Under the pieces are notes generated by a model. It was not told the origin of the DNA and made no database searches. It saw only the letters and a program-made list of their open reading frames with translations. The position numbers and the translations under genes are program-made. Source: a bacterium (lineage in GTDB: Bacteria; Actinomycetota; Acidimicrobiia; Acidimicrobiales; RAAP-2). Taken from it: a stretch of 34,433 nucleotides of DNA. Of this stretch, positions 8,206 to 15,079 are shown one piece after another (the first letter of the stretch is position 1; each line of letters starts with the position of its first letter). The stretch lies in NCBI GenBank assembly GCA_027365055.1, contig DAHXOD010000005.1, forward strand, positions 1 through 34,433. Reading direction: 5' to 3'.

Positions 8206-8573
8206 GGGGCCTCCTTCGTCTTCACGCCATCGGCACGCGGTGCCGCCTGCCCGCGCTGGATCGCCGCCACCGCCAACGCAGCCACCGCCACCACCACCAC
8301 CGCACAGATCAGGTACGGGGCCCACGACCAGTTGCCGTCGAACACCCCACCGGTCTCCCCTTGCAGCAAGCGCAACACCCCGACCGCGGCGATGACCAGC
8401 CCGATGGCCAGCGCCACCGACCCGGCGACCCCGAAGGCGACGAACCTCCCGAGGCCCTTCAGGGGGTCGAGGGTCTCCTGTTTGGCGTAGTCGAGGATCA
8501 GCCGGAAAGTGTCGCCACCCATCTCCCGGATTCGATCGCCCCAGCTGCTTCCGTCAGTCCGTGACCGGTCCAC
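8202..8573 (-). CDS. Phage-holin-like / YqjE-type membrane protein
   Basis: This 123-residue protein has a soluble N-terminus, GDTFRLILDYAKQETLDPLKGLGRFV, and two hydrophobic helices, about residues 45-68 (FGVAGSVALAIGLVIAAVGVL) and 86-108 (APYLICAVVVVAVAALAVAA). This resembles the holin superfamily III / DUF1469 proteins, which are common in bacterial chromosomes with no phage nearby. Nothing here indicates a prophage, so a cell-envelope or stress role is likelier than lysis, though unproven. The GTG at 8573 has a near-perfect AAGGAGG 4 nt upstream, the strongest ribosome-binding site in the neighbourhood. A TATAGT box lies at 8640-8645. It is first of a coupled chain leading into trmI. Confidence 0.8.
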   Translation of the reverse strand: MDRSRTDGSSWGDRIREMGGDTFRLILDYAKQETLDPLKGLGRFVAFGVAGSVALAIGLVIAAVGVLRLLQGETGGVFDGNWSWAPYLICAVVVVAVAALAVAAIQRGQAAPRADGVKTKEAP

Positions 8574-8639
8574 CGTCCTCCTTCACGTCCTCGAGCCTGC
8601 TCCGAACGGCCGACCGCTCACCGGATGCCTGGTCGAGCA

Positions 8640-8645
8640 ACTATA
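8640..8645 (-). promoter_or_regulatory. Putative -10 box of the holin-like / trmI operon
   Basis: TATAGT on the minus strand lies 66 nt before the GTG at 8573, in the 101-nt gap after the thioesterase gene. It is the closest match to a consensus -10 in this GC-rich segment. TTCGAC 15 nt upstream is a poor -35. Confidence 0.45.
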
Positions 8646-8674
8646 GGTCGAGCCAGGACCGTCGAACGCGATCG

Positions 8675-9127
8675 TCACCGGGAACCGGTGCCGCCGGAGC
8701 TCTCCGGGGAGCCCGCCGGCTCTCTCGGGGTGAACAGGTAGGTGGAGCTGGACCGGGCCACGGCGACGTCGCGGTCGTCGACCACCTCGGCCTCGACGAA
8801 GGCGACCCGCTTGCCGCCCGACACGACGGTCGCCGTGCAGGTGAGCATCGCCCCGACCCGGGCCGCGGCCAGAAAGCTCGTCTTCATCTCCACGTTGGCG
8901 GCGATCACCTTGCGGCCCTGCGCGCCGGCGAAGGTGATGGCGGCCGAGCCCATGGCCGAGTCGGCCATCGCGCCGACGAACCCTCCCTGGACGATGCCCG
9001 CAGGATTGGCGAACCGCTCGTCGGCACGCATGGTCCACACCGTCCGTCCGGGAACGGACTTGTCGACGCACCGCATACCCAGCGTCAGCTCGCAGTTGGG
9101 AGGAACCTGGATCGGTTGGTCGGGCAC
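8675..9127 (-). CDS. PaaI-family hot-dog thioesterase
   Basis: This is a predicted acyl-CoA thioesterase of 150 residues with a single hot-dog domain. The active-site helix region reads FANPAGIVQGGFVGAMADSA, resembling the PaaI signature HGG...D but with Gln in place of His, a variation seen in this family. The strand segments VIAANVEMKTSFLAAARVGAMLTCTATVV and VAFVEAEVVDDRDVAVARSSSTYLF complete the fold. The substrate cannot be read from the sequence. The start is GTG at 9127. GGGAGG runs directly into it, so it cannot serve as a normal ribosome-binding site, but TAGCGT (9134-9139) ends exactly 6 nt upstream, favouring a leaderless message. It is divergent from tkt. Confidence 0.85.
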   Translation of the reverse strand: MPDQPIQVPPNCELTLGMRCVDKSVPGRTVWTMRADERFANPAGIVQGGFVGAMADSAMGSAAITFAGAQGRKVIAANVEMKTSFLAAARVGAMLTCTATVVSGGKRVAFVEAEVVDDRDVAVARSSSTYLFTPREPAGSPESSGGTGSR

Positions 9128-9133
9128 CTCCCG

Positions 9134-9139
9134 ACGCTA
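9134..9139 (-). promoter_or_regulatory. Putative leaderless -10 box of the thioesterase gene
   Basis: TAGCGT on the minus strand, 6 nt before the GTG at 9127. The spacing is identical to the boxes upstream of dop, thiO and the last two genes of the window. Confidence 0.45.
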
Positions 9140-9207
9140 CCGCCGCGCCGGCCCACCGGGCACGGCCGACCCACGCCCCGGACGCTCGCGCCCCGCTCCG
9201 GGCCAGT

Positions 9208-9234
9208 CCGGACCAGGCCCTGGTCCGGTAGGGT
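9208..9234 (+). promoter_or_regulatory. tkt promoter: inverted repeat abutting a -10 box
   Basis: CCGGACCAG (9208-9216) and CTGGTCCGG (9220-9228) form a perfect 9-bp inverted repeat around GCC. The right arm directly touches TAGGGT (9229-9234), a -10 box ending 8 nt before the tkt ATG (5 nt before an in-frame GTG). The repeat thus occupies the spacer and -35 zone, where a repressor would act. It could also form a hairpin, but transcription probably starts after it. Confidence 0.5.
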
Positions 9235-9242
9235 GGCCGGTG

Positions 9243-11252
9243 ATGACCACCGACGCCAGTGCTCCCGAGCTCCCCCGCGACGCCGCCCTCGAACAGCTGG
9301 GGATCGAGGTGATCCGCGGCCTGGCCATCGACGGGCCGCGCGCCGCCCAGTCCGGTCACCCGGGGACGGCCATGGCGCTCGCACCGCTCGCCCACGTGCT
9401 GTTCACCCGCATCATGCACCACGACCCCTCGGACCCGTCCTGGCCCGACCGGGACCGGTTCGTCCTCTCCAACGGCCACGCGTCGATCCTGCTGTACACC
9501 ATGCTGTACCTGACCGGGTACGGGCTCGAGCTCGACGACCTGAAGGCGTTCCGGCAATTCGGGAGCCGCACCCCTGGGCATCCCGAGGTGCACCACACCT
9601 CGGCCGGCGTCGAGGTGACGACCGGCCCGCTCGGGCAGGGGTTCGCCAACGGGGTGGGGATGGGCGTGGCGGAGCGCTGGCTGCGCACCCACTTCTCCCC
9701 CGAGGTCTGCGACCACCACACCTATGTCATCGCCGGCGACGGGTGCCTCGAAGAGGGGATCTCCCACGAGGCCGCGTCGCTGGCCGGTCACCTGCAGCTG
9801 GGCCGCCTGGTCTACGTCTACGACGACAATCACATCACCATCGACGGTCCGACCGAGCTCTCCTACAACGACGACGTGGCAGGCCGGTTCGAGGCCTACG
9901 GCTGGAACGTCGACTCGGTGGGCGAGGTCGCCAACGACACGGCGGCGCTCGAGGACGCCCTGGTGCGCGCCCGGGCCGAGGAGGACCGCCCGTCCCTGAT
10001 CATCCTCCGCAGCCACATCGGGTACCCCTCCCCGGATCTGACCGACAGCGCCAAGGCCCACGGGGATCCGTTCTCCGACGACGAGGCGCGTGCCACCAAG
10101 GAGATCCTCGGGCTCCCGCCGGGTGAGACCTTCTGGGTCCCGGACGCGGTGCTCGACTTCTACCGGCGATGCATCCCCCGCGGGCAGACGCTCCGGGCCG
10201 AGTGGGAGGCCCGGATGGCCGCCTGGGACGGCGACCGGTCCGCCTGGGACGCCGCCCAGCGCGGGCACGGTCTGCCCGGTTGGGAGTCCACGCTTCCCAC
10301 CTTCCGTCCCGCCGACGGGCCGATCGCCACCCGCCAGGCCATCAAGGCCTGCCTCGACGCCACCGGCGCGTCGATCCCCGGCCTCATCCCGGGCAGCGCC
10401 GACCTGACCGGCAACACCGGGATGGCCATGGAAGGGGCACTCGCCCAGTCGGTGACCGAACCCGGCGGAAGCCTCATCCATTACGGCATCCGCGAGCACG
10501 GCATGGGCGGGATCATGAACGGCATCGCCGGTCACGGCGGGATGCTGCCGGTGGGAGGCACCTTCTTCGTCTTCAGCGACTACATGCGAGGTGCGGTGCG
10601 GGTGGCGTCCCTGTCCCAGGCCCACGTCGTCTACTCGTGGACCCACGACTCGATCGGGTTGGGTCAGGACGGGCCGACCCACCAGCCGGTGGAGCAGCTC
10701 GCCGCGGTCCGGGCCATGCCGGGGCTGCGGGTGATCCGTCCCGCCGACGCCAACGAGACGGCCCAGGCCTGGCGGCTCGCCGTCGACCACGACGGCCCGA
10801 CCGCCCTGATCCTCAGCCGCCAGAAGCTCCCGGTCCTCGACGAGACGCTCGAGCTCGCGGCCGAAGGGTTGCCGCGCGGCGGCTACGTGCTGCGCGACCC
10901 GGCGTCGGATCCGCCCGCCGTCGTCCTCATCGGGACCGGAAGCGAGGTCCAGCTCTGCCTCGCAGCGGCCGACCTGCTGGCCGCCGACCAGATCCACGCC
11001 CGGGTGGTGTCGTTCCCCTCGTGGGAGCTGTTCTCCGACCAGGAGTCGTCCTACGTCGACCTGGTCCTCCCGCCGGGCGTTCCCCGCCTGTCGGTGGAGG
11101 CGGCCTCGTCGTTCGGATGGGACCGCTACGCCGACGCCTTCGTCTCCATCGACCACTTCGGCGCGTCGGCGCCGGGCGAACGGGTGATGGAGGAGTTCGG
11201 GTTCACCGCCGCGCACGTGGCGGAGCGGGCCCGCGGCCTGCTGACGCCATGA
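9243..11252 (+). CDS. tkt: Transketolase
   Basis: This thiamine-diphosphate enzyme of the non-oxidative pentose phosphate pathway moves two-carbon ketol units between sugar phosphates. The product has 669 residues, the usual length. In order it shows SGHPGTAMALAPLAH near the N-terminus, the diphosphate-binding stretch beginning GDGCLEEGISHEAASLAGHL and ending DDNHITIDG, and the pyrimidine domain with Glu418 in HYGIREHGMGGIMNG as catalytic glutamate. SWTHDSIGLGQDGPTHQPVE and the C-terminal domain GTGSEVQLCLAA follow. The ATG at 9243 follows an in-frame GTG at 9240 and has no clear ribosome-binding site, fitting the leaderless pattern. It heads tkt-tal-zwf-pgl. Much longer open frames on either strand here are GC-rich shadows. 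Confidence 0.97.
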   Translation: MTTDASAPELPRDAALEQLGIEVIRGLAIDGPRAAQSGHPGTAMALAPLAHVLFTRIMHHDPSDPSWPDRDRFVLSNGHASILLYTMLYLTGYGLELDDLKAFRQFGSRTPGHPEVHHTSAGVEVTTGPLGQGFANGVGMGVAERWLRTHFSPEVCDHHTYVIAGDGCLEEGISHEAASLAGHLQLGRLVYVYDDNHITIDGPTELSYNDDVAGRFEAYGWNVDSVGEVANDTAALEDALVRARAEEDRPSLIILRSHIGYPSPDLTDSAKAHGDPFSDDEARATKEILGLPPGETFWVPDAVLDFYRRCIPRGQTLRAEWEARMAAWDGDRSAWDAAQRGHGLPGWESTLPTFRPADGPIATRQAIKACLDATGASIPGLIPGSADLTGNTGMAMEGALAQSVTEPGGSLIHYGIREHGMGGIMNGIAGHGGMLPVGGTFFVFSDYMRGAVRVASLSQAHVVYSWTHDSIGLGQDGPTHQPVEQLAAVRAMPGLRVIRPADANETAQAWRLAVDHDGPTALILSRQKLPVLDETLELAAEGLPRGGYVLRDPASDPPAVVLIGTGSEVQLCLAAADLLAADQIHARVVSFPSWELFSDQESSYVDLVLPPGVPRLSVEAASSFGWDRYADAFVSIDHFGASAPGERVMEEFGFTAAHVAERARGLLTP

Positions 11253-11342
11253 CCACCGGCCCGTTCGCCCGCCACCCCCGACCACGGCCCCACCGGCTCC
11301 GACCGCGCGTCCACTGACCACCGCCCGTTCGAAAGGACGACC

Positions 11343-12470
11343 ATGACCACACTCGACCAGCTGTACCACGAACAGGGGCAGAGCCCGTGGCTCGACAACC
11401 TCCGGCGGGACTGGCTCCAGGACGGCACCCTGCAAGGGCTGGTCGACCAGGGCATCCGCGGGGTGACCTCCAACCCGACCATCTTCGCCAAGGCGATCTC
11501 GGGCCAGGACACCTATGACGACCAGTTCTCCTCGCTCATCGGATCGTCCTCGGTCGAGGATGCCTACTGGGACCTGGTCGTCGACGACATCGTCCACGCC
11601 CTGGCGCTGCTCCGTCCGGTCTACGACTCGTCCGACGGTGGTGACGGCTATGTCTCGGTCGAGGTCGCGCCGTCCCTCGCCCACGACACCGATGCCACCA
11701 TCGACGCCGCCCGCTCCCTCCACCAGCGGATCGCCACCCCGAACGTGCTGGTGAAGATCCCGGCGACCGCCGAAGGGGTCCCGGCCATCCAGACGATGAT
11801 CTCCGAGGGGCGCAGCATCAACGTCACCCTCATCTTCAGCCTGTCGCGCTACGACGCGGTGATCGAGGCCTACCTGGCCGGACTCGAGGCCTACGCCGCT
11901 TCAGGGGCGGACGATCTCTCTCGCGTGGCCAGCGTGGCGTCCTTCTTCGTCAGCCGGGTGGACACCGAGGTGGACCGGCGGATCGAGGAGCTGGCCCGGA
12001 CCCACGGCGACGACGGGATCCTGGCACTGCGAGGACAGGCCGCGGTGGCCCAGGCCCGAGAGGCGTACCGGCTGTTCACCGAGCGCTTCTCCGGGCCGCG
12101 CTGGGAGGCCCTGGCGGCCAAGGGGGCCCACGTCCAGCGGCCCCTGTGGGCGTCGACCTCGACGAAGAACCCTGCGTACCCCGACCTCGCCTACGTGGAC
12201 ACCCTCATCGGTCCCCACACCGTCAACACCATGCCGGACAGCACGGTCGCCGACTTCCTCGACCACGGGACCGTGTCGCGCAGCGTCGACGCCGATCCCG
12301 CCGGTGCGCAGCGGACGTTGCAGTCGCTCGCCGAGGCGGGGATCGACATGGAGGAGGTGGCGGCGACCCTCGAGGCCGAAGGGGTCGCCTCGTTCGCCAA
12401 GTCGTTCGAGGAGCTGATGCAGTCACTCTCCGACAAGGCCAACGCGCTCCAGGGCAACGGTCGAGGATGA
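11343..12470 (+). CDS. tal: Transaldolase
   Basis: Transaldolase transfers dihydroxyacetone units between sugar phosphates through a lysine Schiff base. The product is 375 residues, the long actinobacterial/cyanobacterial type. It has GIRGVTSNPTIFAKAI (39-52), the Schiff-base Lys138 in NVLVKIPATAEGVPAI, and VTLIFSLSRYDAVIEAYLAG. ASVASFFVSRVDTEVDRRI and LWASTSTKNPAYPD follow in family order. The ATG at 11343 has GAAAGGA about 6 nt upstream. A 90-nt gap after tkt contains no gene. The stop overlaps the zwf ATG as ATGA (12467-12470), so zwf translation is coupled to tal. Confidence 0.97.
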   Translation: MTTLDQLYHEQGQSPWLDNLRRDWLQDGTLQGLVDQGIRGVTSNPTIFAKAISGQDTYDDQFSSLIGSSSVEDAYWDLVVDDIVHALALLRPVYDSSDGGDGYVSVEVAPSLAHDTDATIDAARSLHQRIATPNVLVKIPATAEGVPAIQTMISEGRSINVTLIFSLSRYDAVIEAYLAGLEAYAASGADDLSRVASVASFFVSRVDTEVDRRIEELARTHGDDGILALRGQAAVAQAREAYRLFTERFSGPRWEALAAKGAHVQRPLWASTSTKNPAYPDLAYVDTLIGPHTVNTMPDSTVADFLDHGTVSRSVDADPAGAQRTLQSLAEAGIDMEEVAATLEAEGVASFAKSFEELMQSLSDKANALQGNGRG

Positions 12471-14248
12471 GCCCGACCGGAAAGGGCACGACCGGAAAGG
12501 GCACGACCGGAAAGGGCACGACCGGAAAGGGCACGACCGGAAAGGGCACGACCGGAAAGGGCACGACCGGAAAGGGCACGACCGGCAAGAAGCCGGGCGG
12601 CACCAAGAAGCCGGGCGGCACCAAGAAACCGGGCGGCACCAAGAAACCGGCTGGCATCAAAAAGCTGGCCGATGCCGACCATGCGTCCGCCGCCGCGGCC
12701 AAGCGCCGCTCCTTGCCACCGGTGCTCTCGAAGGCACCTCCGGTGGCCATCGTCATCTTCGGGGCATCCGGTGACCTCTCCGCCCGCAAGATCCTCCCCG
12801 CGCTGGCCCGCCTGGCCGACCGGGGCGTGCTCGACGACGGGTTCACGGTGATCGGTGTGGCCCGCACCGAGTGGACCGACGACGAGTTCCGGGCCCACGT
12901 GGCCGAGGCCACGCCCGACGGCGGCCCGAAGTGGAAGGCACTGACCGGCCGCTTCCGATACGTCACCGGCGAGTACGACCACCCGGATACCTTCGCCCGC
13001 CTGAAGGACCTGCTCGACGAGGCCGACCGCGTCGACAGCACCGGAGGCAACCGGCTCTACTACCTGGCCACGATCCCCAGCGTGTTCGGCCTGGTCGCCG
13101 GAGCGCTCGCCACCCATGGGTGCACCACGCCGGCGAGCGACGACCAGTTCATCCGCCTGGTGGTCGAGAAGCCGTTCGGCCGCGACCTCGACAGCGCCAA
13201 CGAGCTGAACGACAAGATCCACGCCGCGTTCGACGAGAGGCAGGTGTACCGGATCGACCACTACATGGGCAAGGAGACCGTCCAGAACGTGCTCGCCCTC
13301 CGGTTCGCCAACGCGGTCTTCGAACCGATCTGGAACCGGCGCTACGTCGAGCAGGTACAGGTCACGGTGGCCGAGAGCCTGGGGGTGGAGCATCGCGGCG
13401 GGTTCTACGAGACGGCGGGCGCCCTGCGCGACATTGTGCAGAACCACGTCATGCAGGTCCTGGCGCTGACCCTGATGGAGTCGCCCACCAGCACCGAGGC
13501 CGACCGGATCCGCGACGAGAAGGTCAAGCTGCTCCAGGCGATCTCCATCCCCACGCCGGACGAGGCGGTCGATCGCTCGGTGCGAGGCCAGTACGCCGCC
13601 GGCACCATCGACGGCGCCGACGTACCGGGCTACCGGCACGAGGAGGACGTCGCACCGGACAGCCAGACCGAGACCTACCTCGCCCTCCGGTTGTCGGTCG
13701 ACAACTGGCGCTGGGCCGGCGTTCCCGTCTACGTGCGTACCGGCAAGCGGATGCCCGCCCGGGTCACCGAGGTGGTGCTCACGTTCCGCCAGGTGCCCTA
13801 CCTGCTGTTCGACCACCGGACCAGCCGCGACCTGAGACCGAACTCGTTGATCCTGCGGATCCAGCCCGACGAGGGCATCACCCTGGAGTTCGGGGCCAAG
13901 GTGCCCGGTGAGAAATTCCACGTCCGGTCGGTCGCCATGGGGTTCTCCTACGACAAGGCGTTCGCCGGTGCGGAGGCGGCCGACGGATACGAGCGGCTCC
14001 TCCACGATGCGATGGTGGGCGACGCCACCCTGTTCATCCGGTCCGACGAGGTGCAGCAGGCGTGGAGGATCGTGGATCCCTACCTGAAGGCGTGGTCCGA
14101 GGCCGGCAGCGCCCTCCAGTCGTACCCGGCGGGCACCTGGGGCCCGCACATGGCCGACCTGCTGGTGGAGCGCTCGGGTGATGCCTGGCGCAACCCCGAG
14201 CTCGATCTGGAGCTCGACAGCGAGGACCTCGCGGACTTCGTCCAGTGA
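12467..14248 (+). CDS. zwf: Glucose-6-phosphate dehydrogenase with Lys/Gly-rich repeat N-terminus
   Basis: This enzyme oxidises glucose 6-phosphate to 6-phosphogluconolactone with NAD(P)+. From about residue 91 the protein is ordinary: FGASGDLSARKILPAL (98-113) is the nucleotide-binding loop, VVEKPFGRDL and RIDHYMGKETVQN (262-274) hold the substrate-site Lys and His, and NHVMQVLALTLMESP follows. The 593-residue length exceeds the usual 490-510 by the unusual first 90 residues. Those comprise seven TGKGT units, four KPGGTK-type units and an Ala-rich link. The tail resembles the Lys-rich tails of histone-H1-like proteins and carries no acidic residue until about residue 68. The ATG at 12467 overlaps the tal stop, and both repeat periods are multiples of three. 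Internal TTG or GTG starts near residues 83-93 lack clear ribosome-binding sites. No opcA follows. Confidence 0.95.
   Translation: MSPTGKGTTGKGTTGKGTTGKGTTGKGTTGKGTTGKGTTGKKPGGTKKPGGTKKPGGTKKPAGIKKLADADHASAAAAKRRSLPPVLSKAPPVAIVIFGASGDLSARKILPALARLADRGVLDDGFTVIGVARTEWTDDEFRAHVAEATPDGGPKWKALTGRFRYVTGEYDHPDTFARLKDLLDEADRVDSTGGNRLYYLATIPSVFGLVAGALATHGCTTPASDDQFIRLVVEKPFGRDLDSANELNDKIHAAFDERQVYRIDHYMGKETVQNVLALRFANAVFEPIWNRRYVEQVQVTVAESLGVEHRGGFYETAGALRDIVQNHVMQVLALTLMESPTSTEADRIRDEKVKLLQAISIPTPDEAVDRSVRGQYAAGTIDGADVPGYRHEEDVAPDSQTETYLALRLSVDNWRWAGVPVYVRTGKRMPARVTEVVLTFRQVPYLLFDHRTSRDLRPNSLILRIQPDEGITLEFGAKVPGEKFHVRSVAMGFSYDKAFAGAEAADGYERLLHDAMVGDATLFIRSDEVQQAWRIVDPYLKAWSEAGSALQSYPAGTWGPHMADLLVERSGDAWRNPELDLELDSEDLADFVQ
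12476..12580 (+). repeat. Seven perfect 15-bp tandem units inside zwf
   Basis: The unit ACCGGAAAGGGCACG is repeated seven times without a mismatch and encodes TGKGT each time. Perfect identity implies recent expansion or continuing homogenisation. Each unit contains the purine-rich stretch GGAAAGGG. The array starts nine bases into zwf, right behind the tal stop. Confidence 0.98.
12590..12661 (+). repeat. Four 18-bp tandem units inside zwf
   Basis: The unit AAGCCGGGCGGCACCAAG encodes KPGGTK. Copies 1 and 2 are identical. Copy 3 differs by one synonymous change (AAG to AAA). Copy 4 is decayed, with CCG GCT GGC ATC AAA giving PAGIK. The gradient suggests an older array than the adjacent 15-bp one, kept in frame. 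Confidence 0.95.
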
Positions 14249-14339
14249 CGGGCCGTCCCATCCCCCGCGACCACCGTCCCCCCGGTGGGCCCGACCGGCC
14301 CGCCGCGGCTCCCTCCGCCGGCGGATCCGGTGCGCGGCG

Positions 14340-15029
14340 ATGAACGGCACGCTCGACGTGGTCGACTCGGTGCCCGACGCCTTCGCCGCGCTCGTCGCGG
14401 CGGAGCTGGGCAAGGACCGCGCCGGCGGGGACTCCCTCTTCCTGTCGGGAGGCTCCACCGCGGCCAGCTGCTACCAACGCCTGGCCGAGACGGGACGTTC
14501 GGTGGACTGGGGGTCGGTCGACGTCTACTGGGGCGACGAACGGTGCGTCCCGCTCGACGACCCGGACTCGAACTACCGGCTCTGCCGCGAGTCGATGCTC
14601 GATCGGATCGGGCCACCCCGGACGGTGCACCCGATGTACCGGGCGGGACCGCCCGGCGACGCCGCCGCCGCCTACCAGCGCGACCTGGCCGCCCTCGAGT
14701 CGTTCGGGATCGTCCATCTCGGGATGGGGCCCGACGGTCACTGCGCGTCGCTGTTCCCGGGTTCGCCCAGTCTCGACCTCTCCGATCCGATGCAGCTCGT
14801 CGTGGCCACCCGCGACCCGCGGGACAACAATCCCCACGATCGCATCACCCTCACCTTGGCGGCGATCGCCCGGGCACGCCTGGTGGTGTTCACCGTCTCC
14901 GGCGCTGCCAAGCACCAGGCACTGGCGGCGGTACGGTCCGGGCAGGACCTGCCGGCCGGGAGGGTCGAGGCGGAGACCGTCCGCTGGCTGGTGGACCGCG
15001 AGGCGGTCGAGGGGACGTCCGCCGGGTAG
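14340..15029 (+). CDS. pgl: 6-phosphogluconolactonase
   Basis: This enzyme hydrolyses the lactone made by Zwf to 6-phosphogluconate. The 229-residue product fits the DevB/Pgl family: DSLFLSGGSTAASCYQRLA is the sugar-isomerase-like phosphate loop, and WGSVDVYWGDERCVPLDDPDSNYRL holds the family signature GDER. FGIVHLGMGPDGHCASLFPG contains the catalytic-site region with the conserved GxDGHxASLFP pattern. ITLTLAAIARARLVVF follows. The ATG at 14340 was chosen because the protein then begins just before the conserved core. It has no clear ribosome-binding site. The 91 nt after zwf are C-rich and hold no gene, so opcA, often found between zwf and pgl in Actinobacteria, is missing here. Confidence 0.94.
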   Translation: MNGTLDVVDSVPDAFAALVAAELGKDRAGGDSLFLSGGSTAASCYQRLAETGRSVDWGSVDVYWGDERCVPLDDPDSNYRLCRESMLDRIGPPRTVHPMYRAGPPGDAAAAYQRDLAALESFGIVHLGMGPDGHCASLFPGSPSLDLSDPMQLVVATRDPRDNNPHDRITLTLAAIARARLVVFTVSGAAKHQALAAVRSGQDLPAGRVEAETVRWLVDREAVEGTSAG

Positions 15030-15039
15030 CAGCGGGCGT

Positions 15040-15071
15040 CCGGAGAACCGGAAGGGTCTCTCCGGTAAGGT
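15040..15071 (+). promoter_or_regulatory. fbiC promoter: inverted repeat abutting a -10 box
   Basis: CCGGAGA (15040-15046) and TCTCCGG (15059-15065) form a 7-bp inverted repeat with a 12-nt spacer. The right arm touches TAAGGT (15066-15071), a -10 box ending 8 nt before the fbiC ATG. The geometry repeats that at tkt, where the arm likewise ends TCCGG immediately before the box. Confidence 0.42.
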
Positions 15072-15079
15072 GACCGGCG

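Noticed and set aside
8202-8573. Prophage remnant suggested by the holin-like gene
   Set aside because: There is no endolysin, integrase, attachment site or other phage gene nearby. Holin-like proteins of this type are common chromosomal genes.
8583-11723. Very long open frame on the minus strand across tkt and tal (over 1000 codons)
   Set aside because: It mirrors the codon periodicity of the plus-strand genes in GC-rich DNA. The translation is Gly/Arg/Val-rich with no domain, while tkt and tal are unmistakable.
12191-14458. Minus-strand open frame with GRALS repeats opposite zwf
   Set aside because: The repeats are only the complement of the zwf tandem array. There is no ribosome-binding site and no domain.
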